Source: Falsiroseomonas frigidaquae (GTDB taxonomy: Bacteria; Pseudomonadota; Alphaproteobacteria; Acetobacterales; Acetobacteraceae). From it: 51,122 bases of DNA. Below are positions 1 through 8,418 of the stretch, piece by piece. The translations under genes and the position numbers were made by a program. Where the stretch lies: the NCBI RefSeq assembly GCF_012163145.1, contig NZ_JAAVTX010000012.1:1-51122 (forward strand). The letters are read 5' to 3'. The stretch's first letter is position 1. Each line of letters begins with the position of its first letter. The notes beneath the pieces were generated by a model, which was not told where the DNA came from, did not search any database, and saw nothing but the letters and a program-made list of their open reading frames with translations.

Positions 1-101
1 GCGGGACAGGCTGGCCGGCGAGCAGCACCAGGCCAGGATCGGCACGCCAGGCGGCGCGGGCCTCGGCCAGCCGTGCGCGCGTCGCCCGGTGCAGCGCCGC
101 A
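1..101. repeat. Terminal overlap, left copy (circular contig)
   Basis: These 101 bases are identical to the last 101 bases of the window (51022-51122). A minus-strand reading frame runs through the joint without interruption. This is best read as the assembler overlap of a circular molecule whose true length is 51,021 bp, not as a biological terminal repeat. Confidence 0.93.
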
Positions 102-2086
102 ACCGCCTCGGCCATGGCCGCCGGGCCCGCCGCCTCGCCACGCAACCAGGCATCGAGCAGGCCGAACAGCAGGTCATGCGCAGCATCGGGGCGGCGATAG
201 GCCTCGATCGCCGCGGCCAGGCCCGCCCGATCCTCCTGCATCCACAGGCAGCGCAACAGGCCCGGCAGCGCATCCGCCGCGGCATCCGGACGGGCGGCGA
301 TGGCGCCCCATGCCATGGCCGCCGCCGCATAGTCGCGCCGGCGTTCGGCGGCCTGGGCCAGCTTGATGGCAAAGCGCGGCTCTGCCGGATGGCGGGCGAG
401 GGCCTGCGCCGTGGCGGCTTCCGCCGCCACATCCTGGCCGGCGCCGAACAGCCAGATGATGCGGTCATGCCGGTCCGAGGCGCCGGCATCGGGCTGCGCG
501 CAGACCGCCTCCCACGCCGCCAGCACCTCCTCCACCCGGCCTTCCGCATGCAGCACGCGCGCCTCCGCGCGCAGCGCGGCGGTGCTGGCGCCGAGCCGCC
601 GGGCACGGCGCACCGCATCCCAGGCACGGCCGAAGTCCCGTTCATCGATGGCGCCGAAGACGCATTCGACGGCGGCCGGGGCGGAACGCGGCGCCACCTC
701 CTCCAGCCGGTGGCAGGCGGCGAACCACTCCTCCCACATCCAGGCACGGCGCAGCAGGCGGGCGACGGCGACCCCGGTGCGCGGGTCGTGCGGCGCGGCG
801 GCGACCATCCGCGCCGTCAGCGCGCGCAGCCCCTGGTGGTCCAGCGTATCGGCCAGCGCCTCGCCCAGTTCGGTGGCGCGCGTCAGGTCGCCATCGCCCG
901 CCGCCTCGGCCGCGGCGCGGCGCGGCCAGGGGGAGGCGGGCGGCGCCGGCGGCGGCGCGGCCGTGGGGCTGGCCAGGCCTGGCGCACCGGCCCGCCGCAG
1001 CAGGCCGTGCAGCCCCGGCCCGAAGGCCGCATCCGCCCCCAGCCGGCCCTCGGCCCGCAGCCGCAGCAGCAGCGCCAGATAGGCGCCGAGGGCCGGCTCC
1101 AGCGCCGTCAGGCAGGCATCGGCCAAGGCGGGCACATCCGTGGTCTCGGCGATGTGGCCGAGCAGCGGCAGGATGGCCGCATCGGCCGGCAGCTTCGGCA
1201 CCAGCACGGCCAGGGCCGCGGTGCCGCCGGCGGCCTGCAGCCGGCCGAGGATGGGCAGGGGATCCGCCGCCAGCAGGAACACCAGGGCCGGCGGCACCGC
1301 GGCGGCGGCGGGCAGCGGCAGGCCCAGCCCGGCAATGTCCCGGATCAGGCCGGACAGCCGCGCCGGGCCGAGCAGCCGGGCCGCGACGGGCCCGTTGCAG
1401 GCGGCCAGGATGGCGGCGGGCAGGTCGCTGCCGAAATCCGCCGGCGGGCGGTCCGGCCAGGTGCTGGCGAGGAGCAGGCCCAGACCCTCCGGCGCGCCGG
1501 CCAGGCTGTCCCGCAGGTCCGCCCGGGCCGCCAGGCCGCGGGCCGCGGCCGCCAACTGCGTCACCGTCTCCGGGTGATCCCCGAGGCCATCCGGCGCCAG
1601 CCGCAGGAAGCGTTCCGCCCCGCGCAGGAAGGCCAGGGCAGCTTCCGGCCCGAAGCCGGGAGCCTCCCGCGCCAGATGAGAGGCGATGGCGCTGGCCAGC
1701 GGCGCCTGGAGGGGCGAGTCCAGCATCGGCAGGGCATCGCGCAGGAACAGCGGGTCCAGGGCATCCGAGAGCGGATCGGTGCGACCCCAATCCATGTCCC
1801 CGGCGCAGGCCAGGTGGCGGGCCGCATGGAACCGCCAATGCACGAGGCCCAGCCGGGGGCCACGCTCCAGCCACTCCGACGCCGCATCGGCCGGTTGATT
1901 CTCCAGGGCCGGGAGATTGGCCCGCAAAGCGTTGAAATCCTTGCGAGCCGGGTGGTACGTCAGTGCCTCCTCAAGCAGTTCCCGCAATGCTAGAAGTCGT
2001 CCTGCGCTGCGCAGGGCCCTGAGTTCTTTGGCGTAGAATTCGGCGGGGCGGGGGGGCGGGTGGAGAGGGGATGCCATTGCCTTCAT
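1..2086 (-). CDS. Helical-repeat/GT29 sialyltransferase-like protein, N-terminal part (gene crosses the contig joint)
   Basis: Reading down from ATG 2086 there is no stop before base 1, and the frame continues at 51021 to a TAG at 50402, giving one gene of about 901 residues. This part encodes residues 1-695: an Ala/Leu/Arg-rich, apparently all-helical region with TPR-like pairs of helices (for example around residues 430-640) and no catalytic motif I recognise. The glycosyltransferase domain is in the other part, 50402-51122. An in-frame ATG at 2077 is an alternative start, with GAAGG just ahead of it. This is the first gene of a four-gene minus-strand operon, and the next gene starts inside its end. 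The helical part probably serves as a scaffold or for protein binding (inference). Confidence 0.8.
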   Translation of the reverse strand, partial: MKAMASPLHPPPRPAEFYAKELRALRSAGRLLALRELLEEALTYHPARKDFNALRANLPALENQPADAASEWLERGPRLGLVHWRFHAARHLACAGDMDWGRTDPLSDALDPLFLRDALPMLDSPLQAPLASAIASHLAREAPGFGPEAALAFLRGAERFLRLAPDGLGDHPETVTQLAAAARGLAARADLRDSLAGAPEGLGLLLASTWPDRPPADFGSDLPAAILAACNGPVAARLLGPARLSGLIRDIAGLGLPLPAAAAVPPALVFLLAADPLPILGRLQAAGGTAALAVLVPKLPADAAILPLLGHIAETTDVPALADACLTALEPALGAYLALLLRLRAEGRLGADAAFGPGLHGLLRRAGAPGLASPTAAPPPAPPASPWPRRAAAEAAGDGDLTRATELGEALADTLDHQGLRALTARMVAAAPHDPRTGVAVARLLRRAWMWEEWFAACHRLEEVAPRSAPAAVECVFGAIDERDFGRAWDAVRRARRLGASTAALRAEARVLHAEGRVEEVLAAWEAVCAQPDAGASDRHDRIIWLFGAGQDVAAEAATAQALARHPAEPRFAIKLAQAAERRRDYAAAAMAWGAIAARPDAAADALPGLLRCLWMQEDRAGLAAAIEAYRRPDAAHDLLFGLLDAWLRGEAAGPAAMAEAVAALHRATRARLAEARAAWRADPGLVLLAGQPVP

Positions 2087-2095
2087 CAGTCGCAC

Positions 2096-2128
2096 GGATA
2101 ACCCTGGTCGTGGAAGAGTGGGTTATCC
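2096..2128. promoter_or_regulatory. Perfect 9-bp inverted repeat between divergent operons
   Basis: GGATAACCC (2096-2104) and GGGTTATCC (2120-2128) form a perfect inverted repeat with a 15-base spacer. It lies between the divergent starts at 2086 (minus) and 2237 (plus), ending 9 bases before the minus-strand ATG. It could be an operator or a leader hairpin that limits translation. No clear -35/-10 pair was identified. Confidence 0.45.
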
Positions 2129-2236
2129 CGGAAGCAAAAGGGATTAGCTCCTGGAAGAAGAGCCCAGAGGATGGTGAGCGTTCGATGCGGACATACGTAA
2201 TGCCGACTGGCAGCGCTCCTCGGCGCCCGGGGCGAT

Positions 2237-3415
2237 ATGAGTGAATTTAATATTCCGGATGCCCTCGAGGTCCGTGAATTCGCCCCCGGTGCGCCGGTCA
2301 TCATTGCGTTTACATCGGTCAATTCGAACGGCTTCTCGTTCTACAAGAATCTGGAGAAACTCCCATTCTCCCGGATCTATGTAAGGGATCCGTTCGACTG
2401 CTGGTTCCAGCGCGGCATCGGAAGCGGCGTCGACTCTCCGGAGGCCCTGGTCGCGTATCTGGGCCGCGTGCTGGCGGAGCTGCGACCGCTGCGCCGCGTG
2501 ACCATGGGCTCCTCCATGGGGGGCTACGCGGCCCTGCTGTTCGGCCATCTGCTGCGCGTCGATGCCGTGTTTGCGATGTCGCCGCAGACCATCATCGATC
2601 GTCGCCTGCCACATACCCCGTCGGAGGACTTCTCCGATCGTCCGTATTTCGACCTGGCGCCGCTGCTCCGCATCAAGAACCGGCACAGGCCGGCCACCCA
2701 CATCCTGTTCGGGTCGGATGACATCGTCGATGTCTGGAACGCAACGCGTGTGGTGACGCTGCCGGGCGATGTGCAGTACCCGGTGGCCGGTCGCGACCAC
2801 CTGGCCTCCAATCTGATCGCGGGGAATGGCGATCTGGCCGTCGCGCTTTCGGGGCTTGCGCGGGACGAGGCCTTCACGCTTACGGCGGCGCTGGACCGGC
2901 GCTGCGAGGCGCCGCGCGTCAAGGCGATCCTGGATCGGTTGACCCGTGCCCTGTATCTGGCCGAGCCGGACCTGGCGCCTGAGGAATGGACGGAGCGGTT
3001 GCAGCGCCTGGAGCCTGACTGGGCCGTGCCGTACGATGTCGCCGCCATGCTGGCCACGCGCCGCGGCGACGTCGCGGCCGCGGAGGCTGCGGCGGGCAAG
3101 GCGGCCGAGCTCGCACCGCTTTCGATCACGCTGCAGACTTCGCACGCCCAGTTGTTGATGCGGCTGGGGCGCGAAGCGGAAGCGATAGCGGCATTCGAAC
3201 GATGCCTGAAGATCCGCCCGAAGCATTACGCGGCGCTCTGCGCGCTCGGAATATTGCGGGCGCGGGCGGGTGATTACGAGCGCGCCTTGGCGCATCTCGA
3301 TACGGCGATTGCCATCCGGCCGCGTCTGGCCAGGGGCAAATCATTGCGTGCCGCGGTTCTGGAAGGACGGGCCGTGGCCATCTCCAGTCTGGAAGAGCCG
3401 GGGGAGGACATGTAA
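2237..3415 (+). CDS. Alpha/beta hydrolase with C-terminal TPR repeats
   Basis: This 392-residue protein has two parts. Residues about 15-215 look like an alpha/beta hydrolase: a nucleophile elbow G91-S-S93-M-G, an acid candidate in the GSDD stretch near residue 160, and a catalytic-type His in the following RDH motif. Residues about 260-380 hold roughly three TPR units. No signal peptide is visible, so it is probably cytoplasmic. It opens the plus-strand glycan cluster, 46 bases before a GT25 gene. A role in removing or moving acyl groups on a sugar is inference from context. A related hydrolase without TPRs is at 21838-22704 and a degenerate one at 9106-10161. Confidence 0.75.
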   Translation: MSEFNIPDALEVREFAPGAPVIIAFTSVNSNGFSFYKNLEKLPFSRIYVRDPFDCWFQRGIGSGVDSPEALVAYLGRVLAELRPLRRVTMGSSMGGYAALLFGHLLRVDAVFAMSPQTIIDRRLPHTPSEDFSDRPYFDLAPLLRIKNRHRPATHILFGSDDIVDVWNATRVVTLPGDVQYPVAGRDHLASNLIAGNGDLAVALSGLARDEAFTLTAALDRRCEAPRVKAILDRLTRALYLAEPDLAPEEWTERLQRLEPDWAVPYDVAAMLATRRGDVAAAEAAAGKAAELAPLSITLQTSHAQLLMRLGREAEAIAAFERCLKIRPKHYAALCALGILRARAGDYERALAHLDTAIAIRPRLARGKSLRAAVLEGRAVAISSLEEPGEDM

Positions 3416-3460
3416 AAATGCCTACGCAATTTCGAGGCTCCACCAGGGGAGGGACGGTGA

Positions 3461-4204
3461 GTGGGAAGCGGCTTTCAGGTACTGACGATAAGCCTAGACA
3501 AGGATAGCGCGCGCTATCTTCCCATTTCCCAGGAGCTTGAGAAGCAGGGTATCGAACACAGGAGGGTGGAGGCCCTGAACGGACGGCACGTTCCGAATTT
3601 CCTGCTCAAGAAATTCAAGATGGGCCGAAATTATGCAAACGAATTTCCCGGAACGTTTGGTTGCTTCATGAGCCATGTCCGGGCGTGGGAAATAGTCGCG
3701 GATTCTGATTTCGAGCATACTCTGATTCTGGAGGATGACGTCGTACTATCTCCCCGGCTTGCGCATTTTGACGTCAATGCTACGCCGGACTCGTATGACA
3801 TAATATTCGTGAACAACCGCCTGTGTGCCCACCTGCGGGAAAAAGACAGTCCGAGCCAATTCTTTCCCTTCATGGAGGCGATCAGGAGGCGGCCGAACGG
3901 ACTCTCCAATCCTGGCGCGGATGGCTATTTCCTCAGCCGGAGCGGTTCCCGCAAGCTATTAAAAATGCTGGCGGATGGCCCGATCAGCAGGCATGTTGAC
4001 GCCTTCATCTGCATGAAGTCGATCAACCAGCTTGCGCTGGCGGACATTCGGGGGCCAAAGCCCATGGCGCTGCAACTGAAACACGCCGGACCTCCTGCGG
4101 TCGAGGGAGAAGAACTGGTGGCCTTCTGCTTTGCGCCCCACCTCGTCGCCGAGCGAATCGGCACGAAAAGTTCCCGTACCAGCATTGACCAGGAACTCGC
4201 CTGA
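3461..4204 (+). CDS. Glycosyltransferase family 25 (LPS biosynthesis type)
   Basis: This 247-residue protein matches the GT25 fold of LPS galactosyl/glucosyltransferases. It opens with a short beta strand and a DK-SARY stretch, has the CFMSHVRAW helix, and has the LEDD metal-binding motif near residue 90. The length is normal for the family. The start is GTG at 3461, preceded by a strong AGGGGAGGGA ribosome-binding site. Base composition is clearly lower in GC than its neighbours and codon use is less biased, which suggests separate acquisition. The acceptor and donor sugars cannot be told from sequence. It presumably acts at the cytoplasmic face on an LPS or capsule intermediate. Confidence 0.85.
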   Translation: MGSGFQVLTISLDKDSARYLPISQELEKQGIEHRRVEALNGRHVPNFLLKKFKMGRNYANEFPGTFGCFMSHVRAWEIVADSDFEHTLILEDDVVLSPRLAHFDVNATPDSYDIIFVNNRLCAHLREKDSPSQFFPFMEAIRRRPNGLSNPGADGYFLSRSGSRKLLKMLADGPISRHVDAFICMKSINQLALADIRGPKPMALQLKHAGPPAVEGEELVAFCFAPHLVAERIGTKSSRTSIDQELA

Positions 4205-4458
4205 AGCCGAAATGGCCAGCATGAATTAATGAATATCCTATGCGCCGCTCATAACGGGGCAAGGATATTCACGAAGCCCGGCATTGCTGGGCGCTTGCGA
4301 CCGGCACAAATCCAGCAGCCGTCGCTGAACCTTCCTTGCAACCTGGAATCCAGACACAGAGCCCGGGGCAGCCTCTTCATCGTCGAGCGATGCCTGCTCT
4401 GATCGACGCGGATCTGGATGTTTTTCGGTCCCCCCGTGGACCGCCATGGAGTGGCGCG

Positions 4459-6060
4459 ATGCTTGGACGCAGAGGTTTTATTGCCGCCGCCGCCGCTTTT
4501 CCAATTGCCATGCCTGCCCTCTCTCAGCAGCGCTCCGGCATAAGGCTGGCCGACTTCCTGCGATCGTCACGCAGCGGGGATGCGTCGGACGCCTTCAGTC
4601 AGGCGCTGTCCGCCGCCGCGTCACGCGGCACAGACCTGCTGCTCGGGGCTGGCACGATCATCATCTCGACGGCGCCCGGGGAAATCAGCGACCCGCTGGA
4701 TCATCATTGTCCGGATGTGCGCCATCGCATCCTGCGTATTCGTGGCGAGGGGGCAGGGCGCACGAGGCTGCTCGGTGTTCCGCGACCGACGGCTGCCAAT
4801 CCGAGCCTGCCGGTCAGCAGACCAGTCCTGAAATCGGTCGGTGCCGAGTCCTTCTCCCTGGTTGGCGTGACGCTCGATGGCGGCCTCCAGCGCGTCGGCC
4901 GAGGCCTGCAGCGAGGAGAGGACCCGCATGCCGCGGCCCTGCTGGAAGTGCGGGGCGCCCGCAGCTGCGCGCTGCGTGACGTGGTGCTGACCGGCTTTGC
5001 CGGCCATTGGGACACCCGCACCCCGATACACGGCGCCTATGGCCGGCGCGGGCCACTTCTGGTGGCCGATTGCCAGGATGTGGAACTGCATGACCTGGTG
5101 TTGCAGCACCCGACCTTCCGCGAGGGGCCGTTCGTGCATGATGCGCGCCGTCTCCTCGTGCGCGGCTTCCGGCTGCGGGGGCCGACGGGCGCTGATCAGC
5201 GCGGTGTCAGTTCGCCGCTGAACATCATGGGCCCGCAGACCCGCGACGTGGTGATCGAGGATTTCGCCACGGAAGGCGCCTGGAACGGCTCCCTGATGAA
5301 TCTCGGCGGCCCGGCGCGCTTCACCATCCGCCGGCTCCGTGCCCGGGGCCGCCCGCTGCAGGCGGCCGAAGGTGATGAAGGTTCTGATTTCCAAGGCAAG
5401 GGCATCGATATCGGCACGGAGATCAATGATTCGGCGTTCCCGGGCCAGCCGGCGACGGAGCATCTGCTGCTGGAAGACGTGATCCTGAAGGACATGGCCG
5501 TCTATGCGATCCGCGCCACCCGCAGCGCCGCCTGCCCGTTGCGACGCCTGACGCTCGCGGCCGGTGTCGTGGTCGAGGGAGGGCCGGAGGCGCTGGGCGC
5601 TTCCAACGTCGCGACCATCGAAGGGCAGATCGTCGCTCGTGGCATGGGGCGGGCGGCCGCGACGCGCCGGCGGCGTACGGCGGTCTCGATCAATGCCTGC
5701 GCAGGCACGCTGCGGCTTGAGCTTTCAGGGGCTGCGTCGGACCCGCTGCGGACCCCGGACCTCGGTGTCCTTCGCCGGGCCAGCAGCGGATTGGTCCTGT
5801 CGGGGCGGATCGAGGGCTTTCCCCGAGGCGCCTTGCGGGATGATGTGCCAAGGGCGGCCGATGATCTGAGGTGGGATGCAAGGTGCCGCGACCTTCTCGT
5901 CCAGACCGTGGCCGGCAGCACACGACCGGCGATTGTTGCAGGACGAAGTGACAGCCAGAGGTTGCGCCGCGTCGAGATGCGCAACTGCCTTCTGAATGGG
6001 CAGGCTTTGCAGCAAGGAATGGCAGGTCTTGTGCTGCATGCAGGCGAGATCGCGCTATGA
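4459..6060 (+). CDS. Tat-exported right-handed beta-helix (pectin-lyase-like) protein
   Basis: The start at ATG 4459 gives 533 residues beginning with a twin-arginine signal (GRRGFI, then an Ala-rich hydrophobic stretch ending near ALSQQ). The body is rich in short repeating beta segments such as 'LLVADCQDVELHDLVL' and 'SFSLVGVTLDGG', typical of right-handed parallel beta-helix proteins. It is therefore probably periplasmic and may bind, cut or epimerise a polysaccharide. No catalytic set is certain. A longer in-frame extension to 4336 would bury the Tat signal and is rejected. It sits between the GT25 gene and neuB and is followed by a terminator-like hairpin. Confidence 0.75.
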   Translation: MLGRRGFIAAAAAFPIAMPALSQQRSGIRLADFLRSSRSGDASDAFSQALSAAASRGTDLLLGAGTIIISTAPGEISDPLDHHCPDVRHRILRIRGEGAGRTRLLGVPRPTAANPSLPVSRPVLKSVGAESFSLVGVTLDGGLQRVGRGLQRGEDPHAAALLEVRGARSCALRDVVLTGFAGHWDTRTPIHGAYGRRGPLLVADCQDVELHDLVLQHPTFREGPFVHDARRLLVRGFRLRGPTGADQRGVSSPLNIMGPQTRDVVIEDFATEGAWNGSLMNLGGPARFTIRRLRARGRPLQAAEGDEGSDFQGKGIDIGTEINDSAFPGQPATEHLLLEDVILKDMAVYAIRATRSAACPLRRLTLAAGVVVEGGPEALGASNVATIEGQIVARGMGRAAATRRRRTAVSINACAGTLRLELSGAASDPLRTPDLGVLRRASSGLVLSGRIEGFPRGALRDDVPRAADDLRWDARCRDLLVQTVAGSTRPAIVAGRSDSQRLRRVEMRNCLLNGQALQQGMAGLVLHAGEIAL

Positions 6061-6127
6061 GGCTGCCGGTTGAGCAAAAATATGCATACTCACTCCTTGC
6101 TTGCGCGCCGCACAGCTCTGCGCGATA

Positions 6128-6172
6128 AGCCGAGCGACGGACAGGGCAAAGACGCTCGGTTGCTTTTGTTTC
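6128..6172 (+). terminator. Intrinsic terminator / attenuator ahead of neuB
   Basis: CCGAGCG (6130-6136) pairs perfectly with CGCTCGG (6153-6159), and the stem can be extended by an A-T and a G-U pair. A T-rich run, TTGCTTTTGTTT, follows. It lies 68 bases after the beta-helix gene and about 30 bases before the neuB ribosome-binding site, so it may end the upstream transcript or act as a leader attenuator. Confidence 0.55.
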
Positions 6173-6211
6173 AAACTAAGAGCTTTTTTGTGCGGATGTC
6201 AGGAGGCAGAT

Positions 6212-7090
6212 ATGGCGAAGTTGATCGCGGAAATCGGCTGCAATCACAAGGGTAGTCTTGCCCTGGCCAAGGAGATGATTGGCGTTGCTGGCCGGATCTG
6301 TCAGGTGGACGCCGTCAAGTTTCAAAAGAGGAATAATGTCGAGCTCCTGAGCCCGACTCAGTATCATGCGCCGCATCCGGTGCCGTCGAACGCCTATGGC
6401 GAGACCTATGGTGCGCATCGCGAGGCCTTGGAATTTACCCCGGACCAGCACGCGGAACTGATGGAAGTCTGTGCGCGTGAGGGGGTTATCTACTCCACGT
6501 CTGTGTGGGACCTGACCTCCGCGAAGGAGATGGCGGCGCTGCGGCCGGCATTCCTGAAGATCCCGTCCGCGACCAACCTGCACTTCGAACTGCAGGAATG
6601 GCTCTGCGCCAACTACCCGGGCGAGCTGCACGTCTCGACTGGCATGACCTCGGCGGCCGAGGTTGAGTCCGTGGTCCGCTTCTATGAAGAGCGTGGCCGT
6701 GCCAAGGACGTGGTCCTGTATGTCTGCACCTCCGGCTATCCGGTGCCGTTCGAGGATCTGTGCCTGCTCGAGATCTCGCGCTTCAAGGAGCTGTATGGCT
6801 CGCGGGTGCGGGAGATCGGTTTCTCCGGCCACCACCTCGGCATTGCCGCCGATATCGCGGCGATGGCGCTGGGTGCCACGGTCATCGAGCGGCACTTCAC
6901 GCTGGACCGTACCTGGAAGGGCACGGACCACGCCGCCTCGCTGGAGCCCGACGGCATGCGCCGGCTCAAGCGCGACCTGGTCAACGTCAACAAGGCGCTG
7001 ACCTACAAGCGCACGGAAATCCTCGAGATCGAGGAAGCCACGCGGCGCAAGCTCAAGTGGGAACCCGCCAACCAGGTGGCCGCCCAGTAG
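6212..7090 (+). CDS. neuB: Nonulosonic acid (sialic acid-family) synthase, NeuB-like, without SAF domain
   Basis: The 292-residue TIM-barrel protein condenses phosphoenolpyruvate with a 6-carbon sugar to make a 9-carbon 2-keto acid. Family signatures are IAEIGCNHKG at residues 5-14, VKFQ at 35-38, CTSGYP at 172-177, GFSGHH around 203-208 and ERHFTLD at 226-232; H207 and H228 correspond to the NeuB metal ligands. The usual SDH motif reads SGH. The usual C-terminal SAF/antifreeze domain (about 60 residues), which in NeuB lies over the partner active site and contacts the N-acyl group, is absent. ATG 6212 is chosen for its AGGAGG site at 6201-6206. It precedes the NeuA-HAD gene. The substrate may be a mannose-type sugar rather than ManNAc (inference). 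Confidence 0.88.
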   Translation: MAKLIAEIGCNHKGSLALAKEMIGVAGRICQVDAVKFQKRNNVELLSPTQYHAPHPVPSNAYGETYGAHREALEFTPDQHAELMEVCAREGVIYSTSVWDLTSAKEMAALRPAFLKIPSATNLHFELQEWLCANYPGELHVSTGMTSAAEVESVVRFYEERGRAKDVVLYVCTSGYPVPFEDLCLLEISRFKELYGSRVREIGFSGHHLGIAADIAAMALGATVIERHFTLDRTWKGTDHAASLEPDGMRRLKRDLVNVNKALTYKRTEILEIEEATRRKLKWEPANQVAAQ

Positions 7091-7103
7091 TCTCGGTTGC
7101 CAC

Positions 7104-7140
7104 CCAGGAATGCCCGCGGCCGCCGCGTGGGCATCCCTGG
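7104..7140 (+). other. Long GC-rich stem-loop between neuB and neuA
   Basis: Bases 7104-7119 (CCAGGAATGCCCGCGG) pair with 7123-7140 with one mismatch and a two-base bulge around a three-base loop. There is no T-run after it, so it is not a classical terminator. It may stabilise the neuB message 3' end or reduce readthrough into the next gene. Confidence 0.5.
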
Positions 7141-7221
7141 ATCAGGGCTTCGAAGATCTCATCAGTCTGTTGCGTCTAGGCCTGGTCGAGTGATCAGGCC
7201 TTTCGGCTGGAGTGCGTCCTT

Positions 7222-8418
7222 GTGACCTCTTTGCGAGCTGTGGTCGTCATTCCGGCCCGAGGCGGATCAAAGGGCATCATCGGCAAGAATCTTCGACCCG
7301 TCGGCGGGCGCGCGTTGATCGTTCGGGCCGTCCAGGCCGCCCGGGCCGCCGCCTGTGTCGATCTGGTCCTAGTCTCCACCGATGATGCGGCAATCGGCGC
7401 GGCCGCGACCGCCGCCGGCGCGGTGCTCGTGGAGCGTCCCGCCGAGATATCCGGGGACCGTGCCTCCTCCGAAGCGGCGGTGCTGCACGCGCTTGATGTT
7501 CTCGAGGCCGGCGGCCGCGCGCTGCCGGATGTGGTGGTGCTGATGCAATGCACCTCGCCCTTCACCACGGGCCCGGACATCGATGCGCTGATCGCGGCGA
7601 TGGACGAAAGGAAGGCCGCCTGCGCGCTCTCCGTCGTGGAGGATCACGGCTTTCTCTGGGGCCTGGACGACCAGGGCTTCGGCGTCGGGGTGAACCACGA
7701 CCACACGGGGCGCCGCCGCATGCGCCAGGAACTGCCGCCCCAGTTCCGCGAGAATGGCGCCCTCTACGCCATGCGCGTCGCGCCGTTCCGGGCCAGCGGC
7801 AACAGGTTCTGTGGGCCGGCGGTGCCGGTGCCGATGGCGGCGCCCCACATCGAGATCGATGAGGAAGCCGACCTGCTGCTGTGCGACGCCATGGCCACGG
7901 TACTCGATCGCCCGAGGTTGCCGCCGCATGTGCGCATCCAGGTGGTGGTGACGGATTTCGACGGCGTCCACACCGATGATCGCGTGCTGGTGGACCAGGA
8001 TGGCCGCGAGGCGGTGTTCTGCAGCAGGTCCGACGGCATGGGCGTGGAGATGCTGCGCCGCGCGGGGTTCCAGGTGCTGATCCTGTCCAAGGAACGCAAC
8101 CCGGTGGTCACGGCGCGCGCGCGCAAGCTTCAGGTGCCTTGCCTCCAAGGGATCGAGGACAAGCTCGGCGCGCTGTCGGCCTGGCTCGCGGAGCGCAACC
8201 TGGGCTGGGATTCAGTCGCCTATCTCGGGAACGACATCAACGACGCCGCCTGCCTCAACGCGGCGGGGCTGGCCGTGGTGCCGGCGGATGCGCACCGGGC
8301 GGTTCGTGCCGGAGCGCTGGTCCTGAAGCAGAATGGAGGCCATGGCGCGATCCGTGCCTTGGCCGAGTTCTTGCTCGAGCATCGCCCGACGACACGTGCC
8401 GGCACGCAGGAGCATTGA
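7222..8418 (+). CDS. neuA: CMP-nonulosonate cytidylyltransferase fused to KdsC-like HAD phosphatase
   Basis: This 398-residue protein has two enzymes in line. Residues 5-230 are an acylneuraminate cytidylyltransferase with the PARGGSKGIIGKN CTP-binding motif (residues 11-23), which makes the CMP-sugar donor. Residues 238-385 are a HAD phosphatase of the KdsC/NeuA-C type: D245-F-D247-G-V, S289-K290, and GND338. The arrangement resembles animal CMAS and some bacterial proteins. Here the HAD part keeps its catalytic Asp pair and so may dephosphorylate a 9-phosphate (or Kdo-8-phosphate) before activation. The start is GTG 7222, and the stop overlaps the next ATG (TGATG). Confidence 0.88.
   Translation: MTSLRAVVVIPARGGSKGIIGKNLRPVGGRALIVRAVQAARAAACVDLVLVSTDDAAIGAAATAAGAVLVERPAEISGDRASSEAAVLHALDVLEAGGRALPDVVVLMQCTSPFTTGPDIDALIAAMDERKAACALSVVEDHGFLWGLDDQGFGVGVNHDHTGRRRMRQELPPQFRENGALYAMRVAPFRASGNRFCGPAVPVPMAAPHIEIDEEADLLLCDAMATVLDRPRLPPHVRIQVVVTDFDGVHTDDRVLVDQDGREAVFCSRSDGMGVEMLRRAGFQVLILSKERNPVVTARARKLQVPCLQGIEDKLGALSAWLAERNLGWDSVAYLGNDINDAACLNAAGLAVVPADAHRAVRAGALVLKQNGGHGAIRALAEFLLEHRPTTRAGTQEH

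Noticed and set aside
1-101. Terminal direct repeats of a linear plasmid or phage
   Set aside because: The repeat lies inside one continuous coding frame and is typical of assembler overlap; a circular molecule explains it better.
89-1993. 634-residue plus-strand open frame
   Set aside because: Gln/Arg/Gly-rich mirror of the real minus-strand gene that continues across the joint to a GT29 domain.
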